Assembly (NCBI RefSeq): GCF_963966145.1
Contig: NC_091048.1
Location: 13,764,001-13,828,000 of the forward strand
Direction of reading: 5' to 3'
DNA: 64,000 nt
From: Tenebrio molitor
Taxonomy: Eukaryota; Arthropoda; Insecta; Coleoptera; Tenebrionidae
How positions within the stretch are numbered: the stretch's first letter is position 1; each line of letters starts with the position of its first letter. The notes under the pieces were generated by a model. It saw only the letters and a program-made list of their open reading frames with translations, was not told where the DNA came from and ran no database searches. Of the stretch, positions 42,708-54,639 are shown piece by piece. Made by a program: the position numbers and the translations under genes.

Positions 42708-44497
42708 TTACTTAACCGGAAAGTTAACCAACTACTGAACAATTGGCTGTAAATATCGTTGGGCAGATTACACCACTTTTCCGGTTATGTATCTCAGGAA
42801 ACGAACATGAAAGTAACTATTAAAGATCTATTTATTTAGGCCCGTTACCTGCGCTCTTATTAAACTAGGCAGCCTTTCAATGATAGGACCTGCAGTTTAA
42901 CTTTAGAGTTCTTGGAAGATCATAAAACACTGAACAATCTCTTACAAAATTAACAAACTACCTGTTTCAAGAAGAGAGGTCAGCTCTTCAGCGAATTCGA
43001 TGTCTTTGGCAAAAGGCAATAAAGGGCTCCAACGATGCAGATCAAATAATCTTAATCTAGTAAATCTTGCATTAAATTGCAATGTTTTGTTCAACAAACC
43101 TCAGCAATTTACAGAATCATTGTGACACTAAAAAATTCAATATTTAGTCTTCCTCAAATTATGTGCTATTAAGGCGTTTTTTTTTTGTTTATCAGATTAA
43201 CGCATTTACCATATTTTTTCTTAATCTGATCGTTTTGTGGTTTGCAATTCAAAACAAAGAATACTATATTTAACTAGTTAGCAAGTTTTAGGTTTTTTTT
43301 GGATAACTTGAATGTAATTTTGAAACATCGTATTGAAAACATCCCATCTGGTTAAAAATACAAGTACATCAAGACCTACAATCTTGGATTTTGGCCACAG
43401 AAAGGCTTAGAATATCAAGGTTTTTTCTTATTGCAGAGTGTGTCACAAATACTTAAGCCTTGAAGGGGCACATTTCTGCTTCCGATTTTAAAACTTAAAT
43501 ATGCTTCAATACTTTAAACTGAATTCTCCAATTTCTTTTACAAAGTAAATAAAGAGCAATTTATTTGAACAGATCTTGTGGTGGGCTTAAAATCCAATGT
43601 TGATGGCTTCAATATTTGGATAAACACATATGTAATCCAGTGAACCAAACAGTGAAATAATAAAAATAAATCTCACCTTGAATAACTCTTGGCCTTGTGA
43701 TTTCTTGGAGACTCTTCCCGCCTTGCGTGTGGCGAATGGTCCCGGTCGTTCATTGGTTTATGGCCAATGGGTGAGCGGCTCCCCTAGTAACGCAACGTTC
43801 CATCAATAAATAGAAAATTATTTTCCAACAATCTCTCAACTAATTCGATAAATTATATCAAAAACGTCCACTTGATGAATGTTATTACAAATTCAATAGC
43901 TTATATGGTTCATAGTATTGTAATACATGCAATCAGAGACGACGGGGTAATGAAGCCGGCTACCGACGCGATCACACGTTAAGGAAAACCATTTATTTAT
44001 TCAACAAAATCTTTACAACGACATAAACACTCACCTCTCTATCACTCATGACAAGAAAAACTAAATAATAAAAAACTTAGAGACAAGTAAAGCGTTTTGC
44101 AACTTGTTTTTCCTGTTAGTTTTGTAGCACCAACAACGTAACTACCTAGCCAAACAAAACTGACGGAATGATGGCGGCGAAATGGCGCTATTGTAGCTGT
44201 AAGGAAGTCTCACCATTGCTCACACGTGATTGGGCTAAACGTCACCCCCACCCCTGTATCCGTTGTATAACATTCAAAATTTATTTCAAAAATTTAACAT
44301 CCAAACGATTAATTAGCATAATAATAAACGCATTTAGCAAGATACCCTTACATAACATCCTGAAATATTCTTATGTTATTTCATTTAAAAAAAATAAATA
44401 TTCCTTGTCTACGACTGTTTTAAATTTTAATAGATGGCGCTTTCTTTAAAGAAAAGAGTGATGTGGCTTTGCGACCGACTTGTCAAAGTTTGACAAA
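42708..44497. other. Upstream region of Tango1; possible minus exon
   Basis: 1.8 kb without a secure gene. On the minus strand 43110-42940 reads FTRLRLFDLHRWSPLLPFAK then DIEFAEELTSLLETG, ending SLLIL at a stop. It looks more like real coding sequence than chance but has no family I recognise. 44160-44460 next to the Tango1 start (ATGATGGCGGCGAAATGGCG near 44168) is a plausible promoter/5' UTR region. Confidence 0.3.
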
Positions 44498-47400
44498 ATG
44501 AATAGATTTAAGTTATTATATTTTGTGATATTTATAATAAACTTGTATAAAATAAATGCTCAAATATCCGATAAGAGGTTATGCGTGGATGAAGAATGTA
44601 AAGGTAAAAACAAATTAATTCATTCATAACCTACATATATTTTGACATTCAGAGATGACATTTTTTTTCAGTTCCCATATCTCTTGCCAAAACTCTTTTG
44701 AGATATTCTAGTCCCGACTCTAGGATACTGTCGTTTGCCCCCAACGTAGACATAACAATTTACAGTAAGTCAGCAGGCTCTCGGGAAGATTTATGGGGTG
44801 GTGAAATTAATGGCAAACGAGGATACGTCCCTAAACATATGGTCAGAGAAATGAAAGTATTGCAAAAACCTACACTTCTTGTCGATACTGAATTTAATAA
44901 TGACACTGAAACAAAACAAGTGCCTTTGCAAGTTGAACCTGATAAGGTTCAACAACCTTATGAAGTGGTGGATGGAACTACCATATACTTGACTCCTCAA
45001 GATGATATTAATCCAACATCTACAGATAGTCCAATTCAATCAACAGCCTTACCACTTGAAACAGTTAGTGAATCTGACATTGTTTTAAGTGAACAGGTGC
45101 GTCTGAAAGATACCTTGACAGACACAGTAATAAATCCATTAAAGGATCAAAATGAATCTATTAAAAAATTAGTTGAAAATACTGTAAATTTACCAACTGT
45201 TGAAGAGGGAGGAGAAGGTATTGTGACAAACTCTTTGGGCAACTCTAAACATCAAGAAACTGTTGAAAGTCAAATCAATGTAGACGAAAAGAAAGAAATG
45301 CTACCAAATCAAGAGACTTCTGATTCAGATGATGATGATGATGAAAAAGATTTAGAAGAAGAAGATGCTGAAATTGACATTGATGATGAAGATGAGGAGG
45401 AAGAAAATGAAGAGCAGGACATTATCGATAATTTAGATTTAACCACACAAGAAACTGAAGAGTCTAAACTTGAAGCAGTGTTGGAAATTAAAGAATTTTC
45501 AGAGAACAAATTAGCTGATGATGTTTTAGTGAATAATGTAAAAAATCAAAATGTAAAAGATGTTTTAGAAACAAACACAAAAATTACAAAAGAAGATAAG
45601 GTTGAAACACTAATAAATGAGGCAGGTGGCAACTCTCTGAATGTTCCACTTGAAGATAATGTTGGTGCAAATGTTGAATCAAAGGTAACAATAGGTACAC
45701 TTGGTGGATCATTATTAGATGTAGAAACAGAAAGTGTATTGTCTGAACTCTTAACTTCCACTGAGGAGAGTTTAAATATTGGGAATACTACTGCAGAAGT
45801 GGTAGAAGCAGTTTCACAAACTGAACTAGATAATAAGCAAGATGAAACTGTAAAAATTGAGTCTGCAATAAATGCTAAAGAAACAGTTTTACAAAACATA
45901 GAAGTGGAAAAAAATGAAAATTTAAATGTTGCATCTGTTGCAAATAATGAAGTTAAAGATGAAAAAATTACAAATGAACCATTAATAACTGAGACTATTC
46001 ATAATATTGAAGCAACTACGATAAGTGCAGAAATAGAAGTGCCTCAGCCATTTGATGACATTTTTACGGAGGTTACTCCAAATCCTTTAGAGAGAGTAAT
46101 TGAAGATACACAGAATGTGAAAAATACCGTTCCAACACTGCCTCCTCTTAGTCTTTTTGGAACATCTAATTCTGCAGCTATTAATTCTTTTAAAAATGTA
46201 GACGATACTGTAAAAGAGGAAAATGAAGAAAGTAGCAATATAGAGCCAAGTATAAATAAAGAAAAAATAGATATAAATAAACTTATTGAAACTACATCTG
46301 TGAATGAAACTGTGGAAGAAAATGATGATTTCAGTGAAGATAAAAAACAAATCGATGAAGTTGATGTTGATGAAAATGAAAATTCTGGATTTTTTTCAGG
46401 AATAGTATCGCTTTTTGGGTTGGATTTTGAAAAGACTGAAGAAGGGAAACATACAGGAAAAGAAGAATTTGAGCATACTCACATGGTAGATTTGGAAAAA
46501 CAACACATGACAGGTGATGATTTCATCTCTACAGATAATAAAGGTAAGTTGAATGGCACACTTCTACAACTAAAACTTCAACACACACTTGCGCACTACA
46601 TTAAGGAAACCGTTTAAGTATGCTAAATTAATTTGAGCTTAAGAAGTGTTAATGAAATTGGTTTCATATGAATTTTACATTTTAGTTAACAGTTACACAA
46701 TCTCTTTAATTACATTTTGGCTCTGGTTCTGGCAATATAATAATAACTGAACCAGTCAACTGCTTACAACGTTCTAAAAAAATAGAATTATTTTAAGTAA
46801 CGATAAAGCGTGTTTTGTTGACAATTTGGAAGCATTTCTGTTGTGATAACGGTGCGTGTAAACTATTCTCGGATTTGTTTAAGTACTAAAATAGTCATTT
46901 TTAAATCCTTAGAACAGTGTGATGCGACGTCGTGTCAGAAAAATGAGTTGAACGAGGTTCCAGCAGAGACTAGCGGAATGGATCTCTTCAACTTCAATTC
47001 GGATGTACTACTTTATCTGGTAACGACAGCCATATCGGTTATAATTTTTCTATTTGGGTATATCGCATTCGATAAAAATAAAAGAGAAGGTCCATTGATA
47101 GCCAAAATTAATAAACTTGAAAAAGAACTGTTAATTATTTTGAAAGAAAATGAAATTTTACAAGGAAAAATATCTACTGATTCGGGTTTCGAAACGAATG
47201 ACCCAGTTTCCAACGAAGTGGTCGAAAATTTAAAAAGCGACCTGCTAAAGATGATAGACGTTAAGAATGCACTGGAGGAACAAGTACAGTCACTAGAAAA
47301 GGAATTGGAGAATTCAACAGAAGTGGGAATGGAATTAAATCGAATGCTAACGGAGATTTTAAGTTCCGAAAGTGGTCGCGATGTCATCAAAGCTAACGTG

Positions 47401-50400
47401 GAACATTTGCATAGACAACTAGTAGAGCAGCAATCCACTATCACTTCAGTCAACGAAACTCTAGCGGTAACAAATACGGAAAATCACGAACTTAGATTAG
47501 AACTAGATTTGAGCAACAAAAAAGTCCTTGATCTGCAAGCTGAGCTCGATAAATTATTACTGAACGTTCTCAAAATTGAGGAAGAAAAAGAAACACAACA
47601 AAGCAGTCTAGAAAGTGAGATGTCAGCCTGCCGACAAAAATACGAGGAAATGATCAGTAAACTAAAAGCAAAGGAAGAAGAATATGGTACAGAACTTAAA
47701 CAATTGAAGAATTCATTGGATCAAACCCAACGTAAACTGGAATTCAAGATAAAAGAACACGATCTGATTACAGACAGTGTTAGACAATTAAAAGTCATCA
47801 AAAGTAAAGACGATTCAATTGTACAAAATCTGTTGGAAGTTAGTGGTATTAAGGCAGAATTGCAAATGGTCAAAACTGAGAATCAGAGGTTGAGCGAAAA
47901 ATTACAACAGGAACAAGAAATGAAATTGGGTTTCGAGAAAAGGGCACAAGTTGTCAACGACGAAATTCAGCTGTTGAGAGAAAAATATGATGAAGCCGAC
48001 AAATTAAGAGTCGAAACTCAAACCAAGCTTGAAGTGTTATCAAATTATTTCAAAGACAGAGAGGCTCAGTGGCAGAAGTAAGTTTATTTCATTTATTATG
48101 CACTAACAGTATATAACAATTTCTGCGGTGAAGATTTCTTTAATCTCTTTTTCTCCGCTACGACCCTGTTACTCCCCGATGGAACTTCAACTGTTTGTGA
48201 ATGTTTAGTAACAGTGGTTTTATTCTCGTATGCTGGCGGTGAAGCGCTCACCGGAATCTTTTTCTTAGGTTTTTGCTTGGTTTTCAAGTTGGCTGCAGAA
48301 CCATTGTCAGCTTTCGTTTTTTTCATAATTTTTTCCGGTATCTTGTTGCTTTTTTTAAATACGCGCTTTTTCGGTTCTTTAGCGTTACCTGGCTTTCCTT
48401 TCTCTGTTATTTTTTCAAGTTCCAGCTTAGTTTGGGCTTGTTTGTGTAATTCACCGGAGTACACAACGTCGAGTTTTTTATTTCCTTTCACTTTAGGAGG
48501 GACAGTCTCTTGTGTTGATTTGAAAACGTTGAATATATTTTTCAATTTCTGCATTCCTGTTCTTTTAGTGTTTCCCTGTCGAGAATTTTGCACTTCGGGT
48601 TGTAGTAAAACTGAATGGTTGGCGGGATGTAAAATAGCAAGGTTGGCTCGTTGTTGAGAAGCACGATCAGACGGATAAAGCACCGGAGGGGTGGTTCCTC
48701 TTTGCCGTGGGAGTGGTTCACTGTATCGTGGTAACGTTGCCGCAATTGCTCGTTGCCGCAAGAGGACGTCGCGTTTGAGTTCTCTTTCTTGAGAACGACC
48801 AACTCGTCCGGCTTGCAGGTTCGTGGCAGTGTTCTTCAGTGGTTGCGACGAGTGTTTCTGTTCTTCAGATTTGGCCAGTTGCAGAAAACGTTGTTGCAGA
48901 TTTTGTTCACGTTTGTTTTCTTTGGCGGTTTCTGATTTTGTCTTATGTACCGCCGCTTTGGTCGGTTTGGATTTAGTTTCTGTCTTCTTTGATGCAGTGC
49001 GCTCCTTTTGTGCTTTCTTTGCTACGCCCATTAATTTAATAATATTTTTTTTAATAAGCCACTGATAGTCATCCAGATTTTTCTTTTCCTCATCCGTAGA
49101 CTTGATAGGTTCCATTAAAATTTTATCTACTTCTTTGCTGTTTAATTTTTTGTTTTTGTTTTTCTTCGTTGGCCTTTGTTTCTTTGATTTTTCTTCACCG
49201 ATTTTGTTGGCCATTTCCTTTTTGTACTTCCGTATATCTTCCGGTGAAACTAAGAACATATCTGTCCCTTTGACCTTCATTTCGTCGATGGGAAGATTAG
49301 GTGCCGAAAAAAATTTACGTTTGTTTATTACTTTTTTTCGCAGTTTTTCTTCTCCGTTGAATTCTTTCATAATTGCCGCACTTTCAATTTCACAAATTGT
49401 GTTACTAAAGCCGAAAAAGTCAATTTGTTTATTGTTTTGACACGTGTCATTTATTAACGAGCTTTCGATTTTTAAAGGGAAATAAGTAAACATGAAGCAT
49501 TATGGGCAGAAAAACAAGGCGAAGCAACTTCGACAACCGAACGAATAAAATTTATGCAGGAACAATTGCACAATTACAAGTAAGTCTCTCAGAATCGTAT
49601 TTTCCTTGTTAGCAAATCATGTTTCCCAGAACCCAAACGGAGTCTCTCAAACAAGAGATAATGTCCCAAGAAATTGAACTAAAGAGTCAGATATCAGTTT
49701 TGGAAAAGAAAGCACATGAAAATTGGGTGAGTGCAAGACAAGCCGAACGTAAATTAGAAGAAACAAAACAAGAAGCGGCACAGCTGCGACATCGACTAAC
49801 TTTAAGAGAAAGAGCAATCCAAGAAGATAAGAATCAGCACAGTAAGTTACTTAAAAAAAGTTTGCGTAATTGGTTATTATCAAATAAATATTAGGACTCC
49901 AGTCACCTATCGAACAAAATGGAGACATGCCGATTTCACCTTTAGAATCTCCAGCTTCACCTCCTTTGCTTTACGGTACTAGAGACCATATAACAAAGTC
50001 TCCACCGATCCCAGGTCTTCCGCCATTCATGCCACCCCCACCAGGTGTTCCATTCATGCCTCCACCGCTTCACGGCGTTCCCCCCTTCATCCCACCTCCA
50101 CCACCAAACATGTTCCCAGGTGATCACAGACCACCTCCTCTGGGGAGAATGTCTTCACCGCCGTTGAACTCGAGGTATTCGCCGAGTTCTAGGGGATATT
50201 CGCCTTATGACAGGAATAGTTCTTCACCGTCAGATTCGGAATACGGAACATCACCTCCGCATCGAAGAGGGTACAGCCCGTTTAATAATAGAGATGAAGA
50301 GAGGAGAGATTATAAAAGACCTCCGCCAGGAAGAAGCAACGGAAGGAACATAATGAAAGGTGAAAACATTCGAACGTCTCGTAAATCGTTTTGAAGATGG

Positions 50401-50482
50401 TTTTGCAGGTGGTGGCAGTTCAGGATCGGGACATTCAAACGAATCGTTAGAAAAAATTAATCGACAGCAGTCTAAAGTTTAG
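44498..50482 (+). CDS. Tango1: Transport and Golgi organization protein 1, seven exons
   Basis: Tango1 sits at ER exit sites, where it binds bulky secretory cargo such as collagen in the lumen and recruits COPII on the cytosolic side. Exons: 44498-44603, 44672-46543, 46913-48077, 49487-49579, 49630-49841, 49895-50359, 50409-50482; 3987 nt, 1328 residues. Residues 1-22 are a signal peptide (FKLLYFVIFIINLYKINA). About 30-105 form the SH3-like domain (RLCVDEEC, WGGEINGKRGYVPKHMV). A long acidic lumenal region follows, with an Asp/Glu run near 255-290. About 690-712 is a membrane segment (LLYLVTTAISVIIFLFGYIA). Coiled coils run from about 715 to 1150 (KKAHENWVSARQAERKLEE). The C-terminal ~170 residues are proline-rich, the region that binds Sec23 (PFMPPPPGVPFMPPP). 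Sites are GT-AG; the acceptor at 49486 has a weak pyrimidine tract. The third intron hosts a gene on the other strand. Confidence 0.95.
48096..49493 (-). CDS. Nested intronless gene, lysine-rich protein of unknown function
   Basis: A single open frame of up to 465 residues on the opposite strand occupies nearly all of Tango1 intron 3 (48078-49486); its first possible ATG (49493) even overlaps the next Tango1 exon by 7 bases. A start at MKEFNGEEKLRKK (49370) is equally plausible. The protein is strongly basic (KKQRPTKKNKNKK, KKPKKKIPVS) with more conserved-looking patches: KRKFFSAPNLPIDEM, DMFLVSPEDIRKYKKEMA and NLAILHPANHSVLLQPE. No signal peptide, membrane segment or known domain recognised. 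A minus-strand AATAAA overlaps the stop codon, and another lies about 10 bases beyond, still at the edge of the intron. Length and codon coherence argue for a real gene; absence of introns could mean a retrogene. Function unknown. Confidence 0.75.
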   Translation of the reverse strand: MFTYFPLKIESSLINDTCQNNKQIDFFGFSNTICEIESAAIMKEFNGEEKLRKKVINKRKFFSAPNLPIDEMKVKGTDMFLVSPEDIRKYKKEMANKIGEEKSKKQRPTKKNKNKKLNSKEVDKILMEPIKSTDEEKKNLDDYQWLIKKNIIKLMGVAKKAQKERTASKKTETKSKPTKAAVHKTKSETAKENKREQNLQQRFLQLAKSEEQKHSSQPLKNTATNLQAGRVGRSQERELKRDVLLRQRAIAATLPRYSEPLPRQRGTTPPVLYPSDRASQQRANLAILHPANHSVLLQPEVQNSRQGNTKRTGMQKLKNIFNVFKSTQETVPPKVKGNKKLDVVYSGELHKQAQTKLELEKITEKGKPGNAKEPKKRVFKKSNKIPEKIMKKTKADNGSAANLKTKQKPKKKIPVSASPPAYENKTTVTKHSQTVEVPSGSNRVVAEKKRLKKSSPQKLLYTVSA

Positions 50483-50802
50483 CGGTTTACCTGTTGTTTT
50501 TATTATTAGTTTTGTGTTTTGTAAAAATATTTTCAGCGGTCCAAATTGCATAGGTCAACAGTGAACGCAGTAAAATCGGCTCCATGCTTTCTAATGTCGT
50601 GTAATCCATTGTGGTGTACTTCGTGACAAGGTTCTGTTTTTCATTTATTATATATTTTTAATAACGTTCGTTTTTAATATTATTCAAAATAATTATGTAT
50701 AAACTTGTATAAAGTACTGTTGTATAATAAAATGTTTATGGAAACTTAGGCAATATTTTGTTCGTTTTATCGTTTTGCATCTACTGCATATTATTATGAG
50801 TA
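50483..50802 (+). other. Tango1 3' UTR
   Basis: AT-rich sequence after the stop, including AATAAA at 50726-50731; no other gene. Confidence 0.6.
50726..50731 (+). promoter_or_regulatory. Poly(A) signal of Tango1
   Basis: AATAAA about 245 bases after the Tango1 stop codon. Confidence 0.6.
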
Positions 50803-51816
50803 GGTCAGTGACGTGGAAAATAGAATAGACGGAGCGTAAGATACACCGCTTTGATTCCCACCTGTACATTTTTGCCCTTACCAAGATGGCCATCGATTGT
50901 ATTGCTGGTTGCTGTTGCGAATGTTTTATAATGATGGGCATAACAAAATACAATAAAAAATCGACAAAAATCGATGTTTAAAAAGTATAACCTTTGTTAA
51001 ATAGTAGTTTATTTAACGAGTTTGTGTGTAAATTAATTTTTTTTTGGCATGAGTGGGCCAGTTTAAAACGCGAGTGAAACGAGCGTTTTAAAGGCCCACG
51101 AGTGCCAAAAAAGGCCCAATTTACACACGAACAAGTTGAATACAACGTTTTTTGTTCGACGAGCCCCTTAAAGGCTCCACATCGCTTAAAATCTTTAAAA
51201 TTACCTTGACGTTTCGTTTTGACAAGTTGTGACATTTATCAAAATCCGTTCACGCAGGAGAGAATTCTCAAATTCTGACAGTCTCGAACAAAAAAGTTGT
51301 TTTACAGACTTACCTTTTAAATTTTTGTTGTTGAATTGTTTGTTAAAGTAATGAAGTCTAATTTTGGTATAACTAACAATTATTTGTTTGATTAATATAA
51401 AATTATGATTTTCCGAAAAAATTTCAAAATCTAAAATATGGCTATCTACATATAGGAGAAAATAAGTTAAGAGGGTAAAGTAGCAAAAACAACATTACAG
51501 ATCCTTGTAATGACATTATCTATAGAAGCGTTATTGTCTCTTTTTGCAATTTTTAACATAACACGTGCTAGTCATCTTCAAAAAGTATGAGTTTTATAAT
51601 TATATAAAAGCAAACAAATAGGTCCTTTTTGTTAATATAAAAGCAACAGATACGATACCTCTGCAATCCGCGCAACTGACACATAAATGTTAGGCAAATA
51701 CAGAACAGATTTGCTATTATTGCTGCATAACTTGCCCTTACTTATAACGTTGCATATAGGAATCAACGCTTTACATGGTGATGCTCCGTCTATTCCGTCT
51801 ATTTCCCACGTCACTG
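50803..51816. mobile_element. TIR element, ~1.0 kb
   Basis: GGTCAGTGACGTGG(A/G)AAATAGA...GACGGAGC mirrored at 51780-51816; flanks read GAGTA and GAGTATA. The interior holds palindromic family P (51003-51143) and noncoding AT-rich DNA. Confidence 0.75.
51003..51143. repeat. Palindromic repeat family P, copy 2
   Basis: TTTAACGAGTTTGTGTGTAA, GGCATGAGTGGGCCAG, centre AAAACGCGAGTGAAACGAGC, then complements to CACACGAACAAGTTGAA. Closely matches 13079-13222. Confidence 0.75.
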
Positions 51817-52447
51817 AGTATACTTAATATTATTTTCATTTGCAGAAACATTTTAGTAAAGATGATTTCTTTTGGGCTGAAGATCTGTTACTGGAACCTA
51901 TGAACATAGGTACATAGGTATATTTATTATAGGTATTTTTGTGTCTGATAGTTTAAACAGCTACCTATAGGTACCTATAACTTTTTTTATTACTATCCCT
52001 CCACCACATTAGTAATATATTTTATTAACAATAATTATGTAATGTTTCAATACCTAAACTTTTTTCCTAGATTTTAGTTGCTGTAGATCATCTTGCAACT
52101 GAATTTGTTCCCCAACTAAACCCTAATCCCGAAACTCCCTTTAACCAAAACTACCCTTTTACGAATCTTCTGAGAAATATTAATTGTGGTCAAAATGTTA
52201 CAGTAAAATTATGGGAATGAGAAGAGCAGTTCAAAATATATTTTGATATTGTATTTTTAAACGATTAAAAATTTGGTAACTTGTTTGGGTTTTACTAGTG
52301 GTTTTTGTAAATTTTAATTAAAAAAATATCTGCAACCAGTAAATCCTTTCAGTTAAAAAATTTTGATTAATAATGGGCGACATAACCTAACAAATTTTTG
52401 ACATTGTAGTAATGCCATTATTTCATTAAAAAAATCCCCAATTTTTT
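51817..52447. other. No gene recognised
   Basis: AT-rich; a cluster of GGTA/TACC repeats near 51910-51985 (ACATAGGTATA, CTATAGGTACCTATA). Nothing coding. Confidence 0.4.
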
Positions 52448-52873
52448 CTATTATTGATTCAAAAAATTGAAATTCACGCATAGTTATCGGTGCCTGAAGT
52501 GGGTCATTTTCTAACGTGTATTTCTTTTTGCATTGTTAGTAAGATCGAAACCATAGAAACCATACAAAACAGTGTGTGAAATGCGATTTCACGCACACGA
52601 CTATTTCTGTGTTTCACTTCACGCACTGTATTTTATTAGTTACCTAGCAACATGGTCACTGCATTGAAACTTCAGAGTTCCTTCAAAAATTTGAATTTTT
52701 AATTTCAATTTTTTGAATCAATTATAGAAAAAATATTGTTTATATTTCGTGCGTGAAGATGTTTTTGTGCATTCAAAGGCTTATACTGCCTCGACCTTCG
52801 TCTCGGCGTAAAAGACCTTTTCATGCACAAAAAACACTCTCTTCACGCACTTAATATAAAAATAACTATTAAT
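52448..52873 (-). mobile_element. ~425-bp composite MITE, copy 2
   Basis: Inverted copy of 12192-12612, ending TAAAAATAACTATTA. Both the inner TIRs and the GCCTCGACCTTCGTCTCGGC palindrome are preserved. Confidence 0.8.
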
Positions 52874-52930
52874 TTTAGATCCATTTGAATATTTGCTAGT
52901 GAATCTGTAAATACCTACCTAGTCTCAGAA

Positions 52931-53408
52931 ATGGAAGTGAAATCAATTTTGAGTGAAGAAGGGAAACAGTTGCTTGTAGTGAATAATTTTAAGTTTTGTG
53001 TGGCAAGGACGATGAAATTCGGTGGGGTCGTGTCAACAAAAAATCAAACTGCCTTGCAAAAGTGTAAACCTTCGGTTCCGAACCAACGAATGTGATCAGC
53101 AGTGATCTTATTCATAATCACCCGGAAGAAGAAAATATACAGAGGCAAGCACTGAGTAATGGCGTCAAAAGAAAAGCTCTAGACAATTTAACACACGAAC
53201 CTGCAAAACTATTGCGTCAAGAATTGCGACAAAATGGTTTTTTGGATCAGATTTTCACTTATGACGTGGATCGTGCGCGGAAGAATCTGTGGCAAGCCAG
53301 AAGATCTGTCCAACTTCCTCTCCCAAAAACTCAACTTGAAGCGAATAATTCTATATCCTGGTTAGATTTCGTTAAGCTGTTTGTTATAATACGCTCTAAC
53401 AGTAATTA
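52931..53408 (+). pseudogene. FLYWCH zinc-finger/MULE-associated fragment
   Basis: ATG 52931 opens MEVKSILSEEGKQLLVVNNF KFCVARTM. After a one-base shift the text continues DEIRWGRVNKKSNCLAKV, a stop, then ISSDLIHNHPEEENIQRQ ALSNGVKRKALDNL and LLRQELRQNGF to 53408. The order (G..LLV.N.F.F.........RW.....K.C.AK......HNH) is that of a FLYWCH zinc finger followed by the linker found in MULE-type insect transposon proteins. Two frame lesions and loss of the rest make it a remnant. It directly follows the 52.45-kb MITE. Confidence 0.6.
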
Positions 53409-53429
53409 AGAAAGGGTGGTGTTTAACTG

Positions 53430-53785
53430 TTTACCAAATTTACTAAATTTATTCATACAAAAAAATACTTTCGTTTCCCAAAAATACTAAATGTTCACCA
53501 AAATTAAGACCATACATAATCCTAGAGTGATAACCGGATATTGACATCCTGCTAGTTTCTTATATTATTTGCTACTAAAAATAACTTTTGTTGTCTAAAA
53601 ATGCTATATGTTTACCAACTTATATTCCAAATTTAATTCTGAAATGATAACCAGATAATTTTAATTTTTGTTAGTGTCTTATATTTATGCAGTAAAAAAA
53701 CTCTTTGTCTTACAAAAAATCTAAATGTTTACTATATTTTATACAATATTCAATTTCAAATGGATACCCAGATGTAGACTTCTTA
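53430..53785. repeat. Degenerate tandem repeat, ~118-bp unit, three copies
   Basis: Units share (C/T)(A/T)AAAAAT.CTA.ATGTT(C/T)AC followed 60-odd bases later by TGATAACC(G/A)GAT. Repeats begin near 53478, 53597 and 53714. GTGAACATTTAGTAAA and related strings near 55514 are reverse relatives. Confidence 0.6.
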
Positions 53786-54513
53786 TTAACCTCTCATACA
53801 GAGTGTCATAATTAAAGTATTCCGACTCAAAAGCGTTGCAGAGAGTATGCCGTGAAGCAAGCAAGAACTTGTTGGAAAAAGTTTTAAAAAATTCATAAGA
53901 TGATATAACCCTTCTAACTTTGTTCAATAAGTACAGCAACCGCATTCCTTACCTTATGATTTTCAGATCAAAGCGTTGCTAAGATATGTACAAAAATATG
54001 CCTAGGTTGATACCAGTTTGAATTATCCGTATCCAAGGTTACAGAACATTAATTTAATTAAGACAATTTTTTGCATCATTATTTTCTCACGATAAATAAA
54101 AATAAACGGCAAACATTCCTAATTTCTATTTGAAGAAAATTTGATGCAAACTCTACACCTTCAGTATCTTTGTAATGAGGGGTCGCCCGAATTTTATATA
54201 GTATATCAATTGTAAGAAAAATCTATGTTTTATTAGGTCTCCTCTCAATAAGGACATAGAATGCAAAAGAATTTCGCAATCGAGTATCAGTCAACGTTTT
54301 TTCGAAAACTGCACAGCTCCACATTAGCGGAAAGTCAAAACATTTTTGTCTACAATTATCTTGATGTTTTAAATTTGGAATGCTCTGACCAACTAATAAT
54401 GGTAGGTACATAGCAACCGTCAAACAAACGATGTAAGTTCTAATTTTGTAAGGTTTGGTTGCAATTTTGGGAGAATTACTGGTGTTTAATAAAAGAAAGA
54501 AGAAAAAACAAAA
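53786..54513. other. No gene recognised
   Basis: Two 66-68 codon minus frames (53739-53945, 54223-54423) have no motif or repeat partner. No RNA gene seen. Confidence 0.35.
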
Positions 54514-54627
54514 ATGAGTTCCGAAATTGATGAAGATGATCTGCCTTTGGATGTATTAGAAACGGCACGAAGTGCAGTTTCTAGTCTTATCCCGAAAAAG
54601 CCTTCTAGACAATATGTATCTGCTTAA
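54514..54627 (+). pseudogene. N-terminal fragment of a tyrosine recombinase
   Basis: A 37-codon frame reads MSSEIDEDDLPLDVLETARS AVSSLIPKKPSRQYVSA then stops. The stretch LPLDVLETA..AVSSLIPKKPSRQY aligns by eye with VPEEIKKEAINVASSLLPAKSLARY at the start of the recombinase at 61.5 kb: same spacing of P, A, SSL.P.K and the final R.Y. It is cut just before a TIR element (54640). Probably a relic of the same element family. Confidence 0.5.
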
Positions 54628-54639
54628 TAAATTAACGTA

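Noticed and set aside
45309..45899. Ser-rich minus-strand frames
   Set aside because: Shadows of the acidic lumenal region of Tango1.
48214..49440. Hydrophobic plus-strand frames in Tango1 intron 3
   Set aside because: Complement of the lysine-rich nested gene; Lys codons read in reverse give Phe and Leu.
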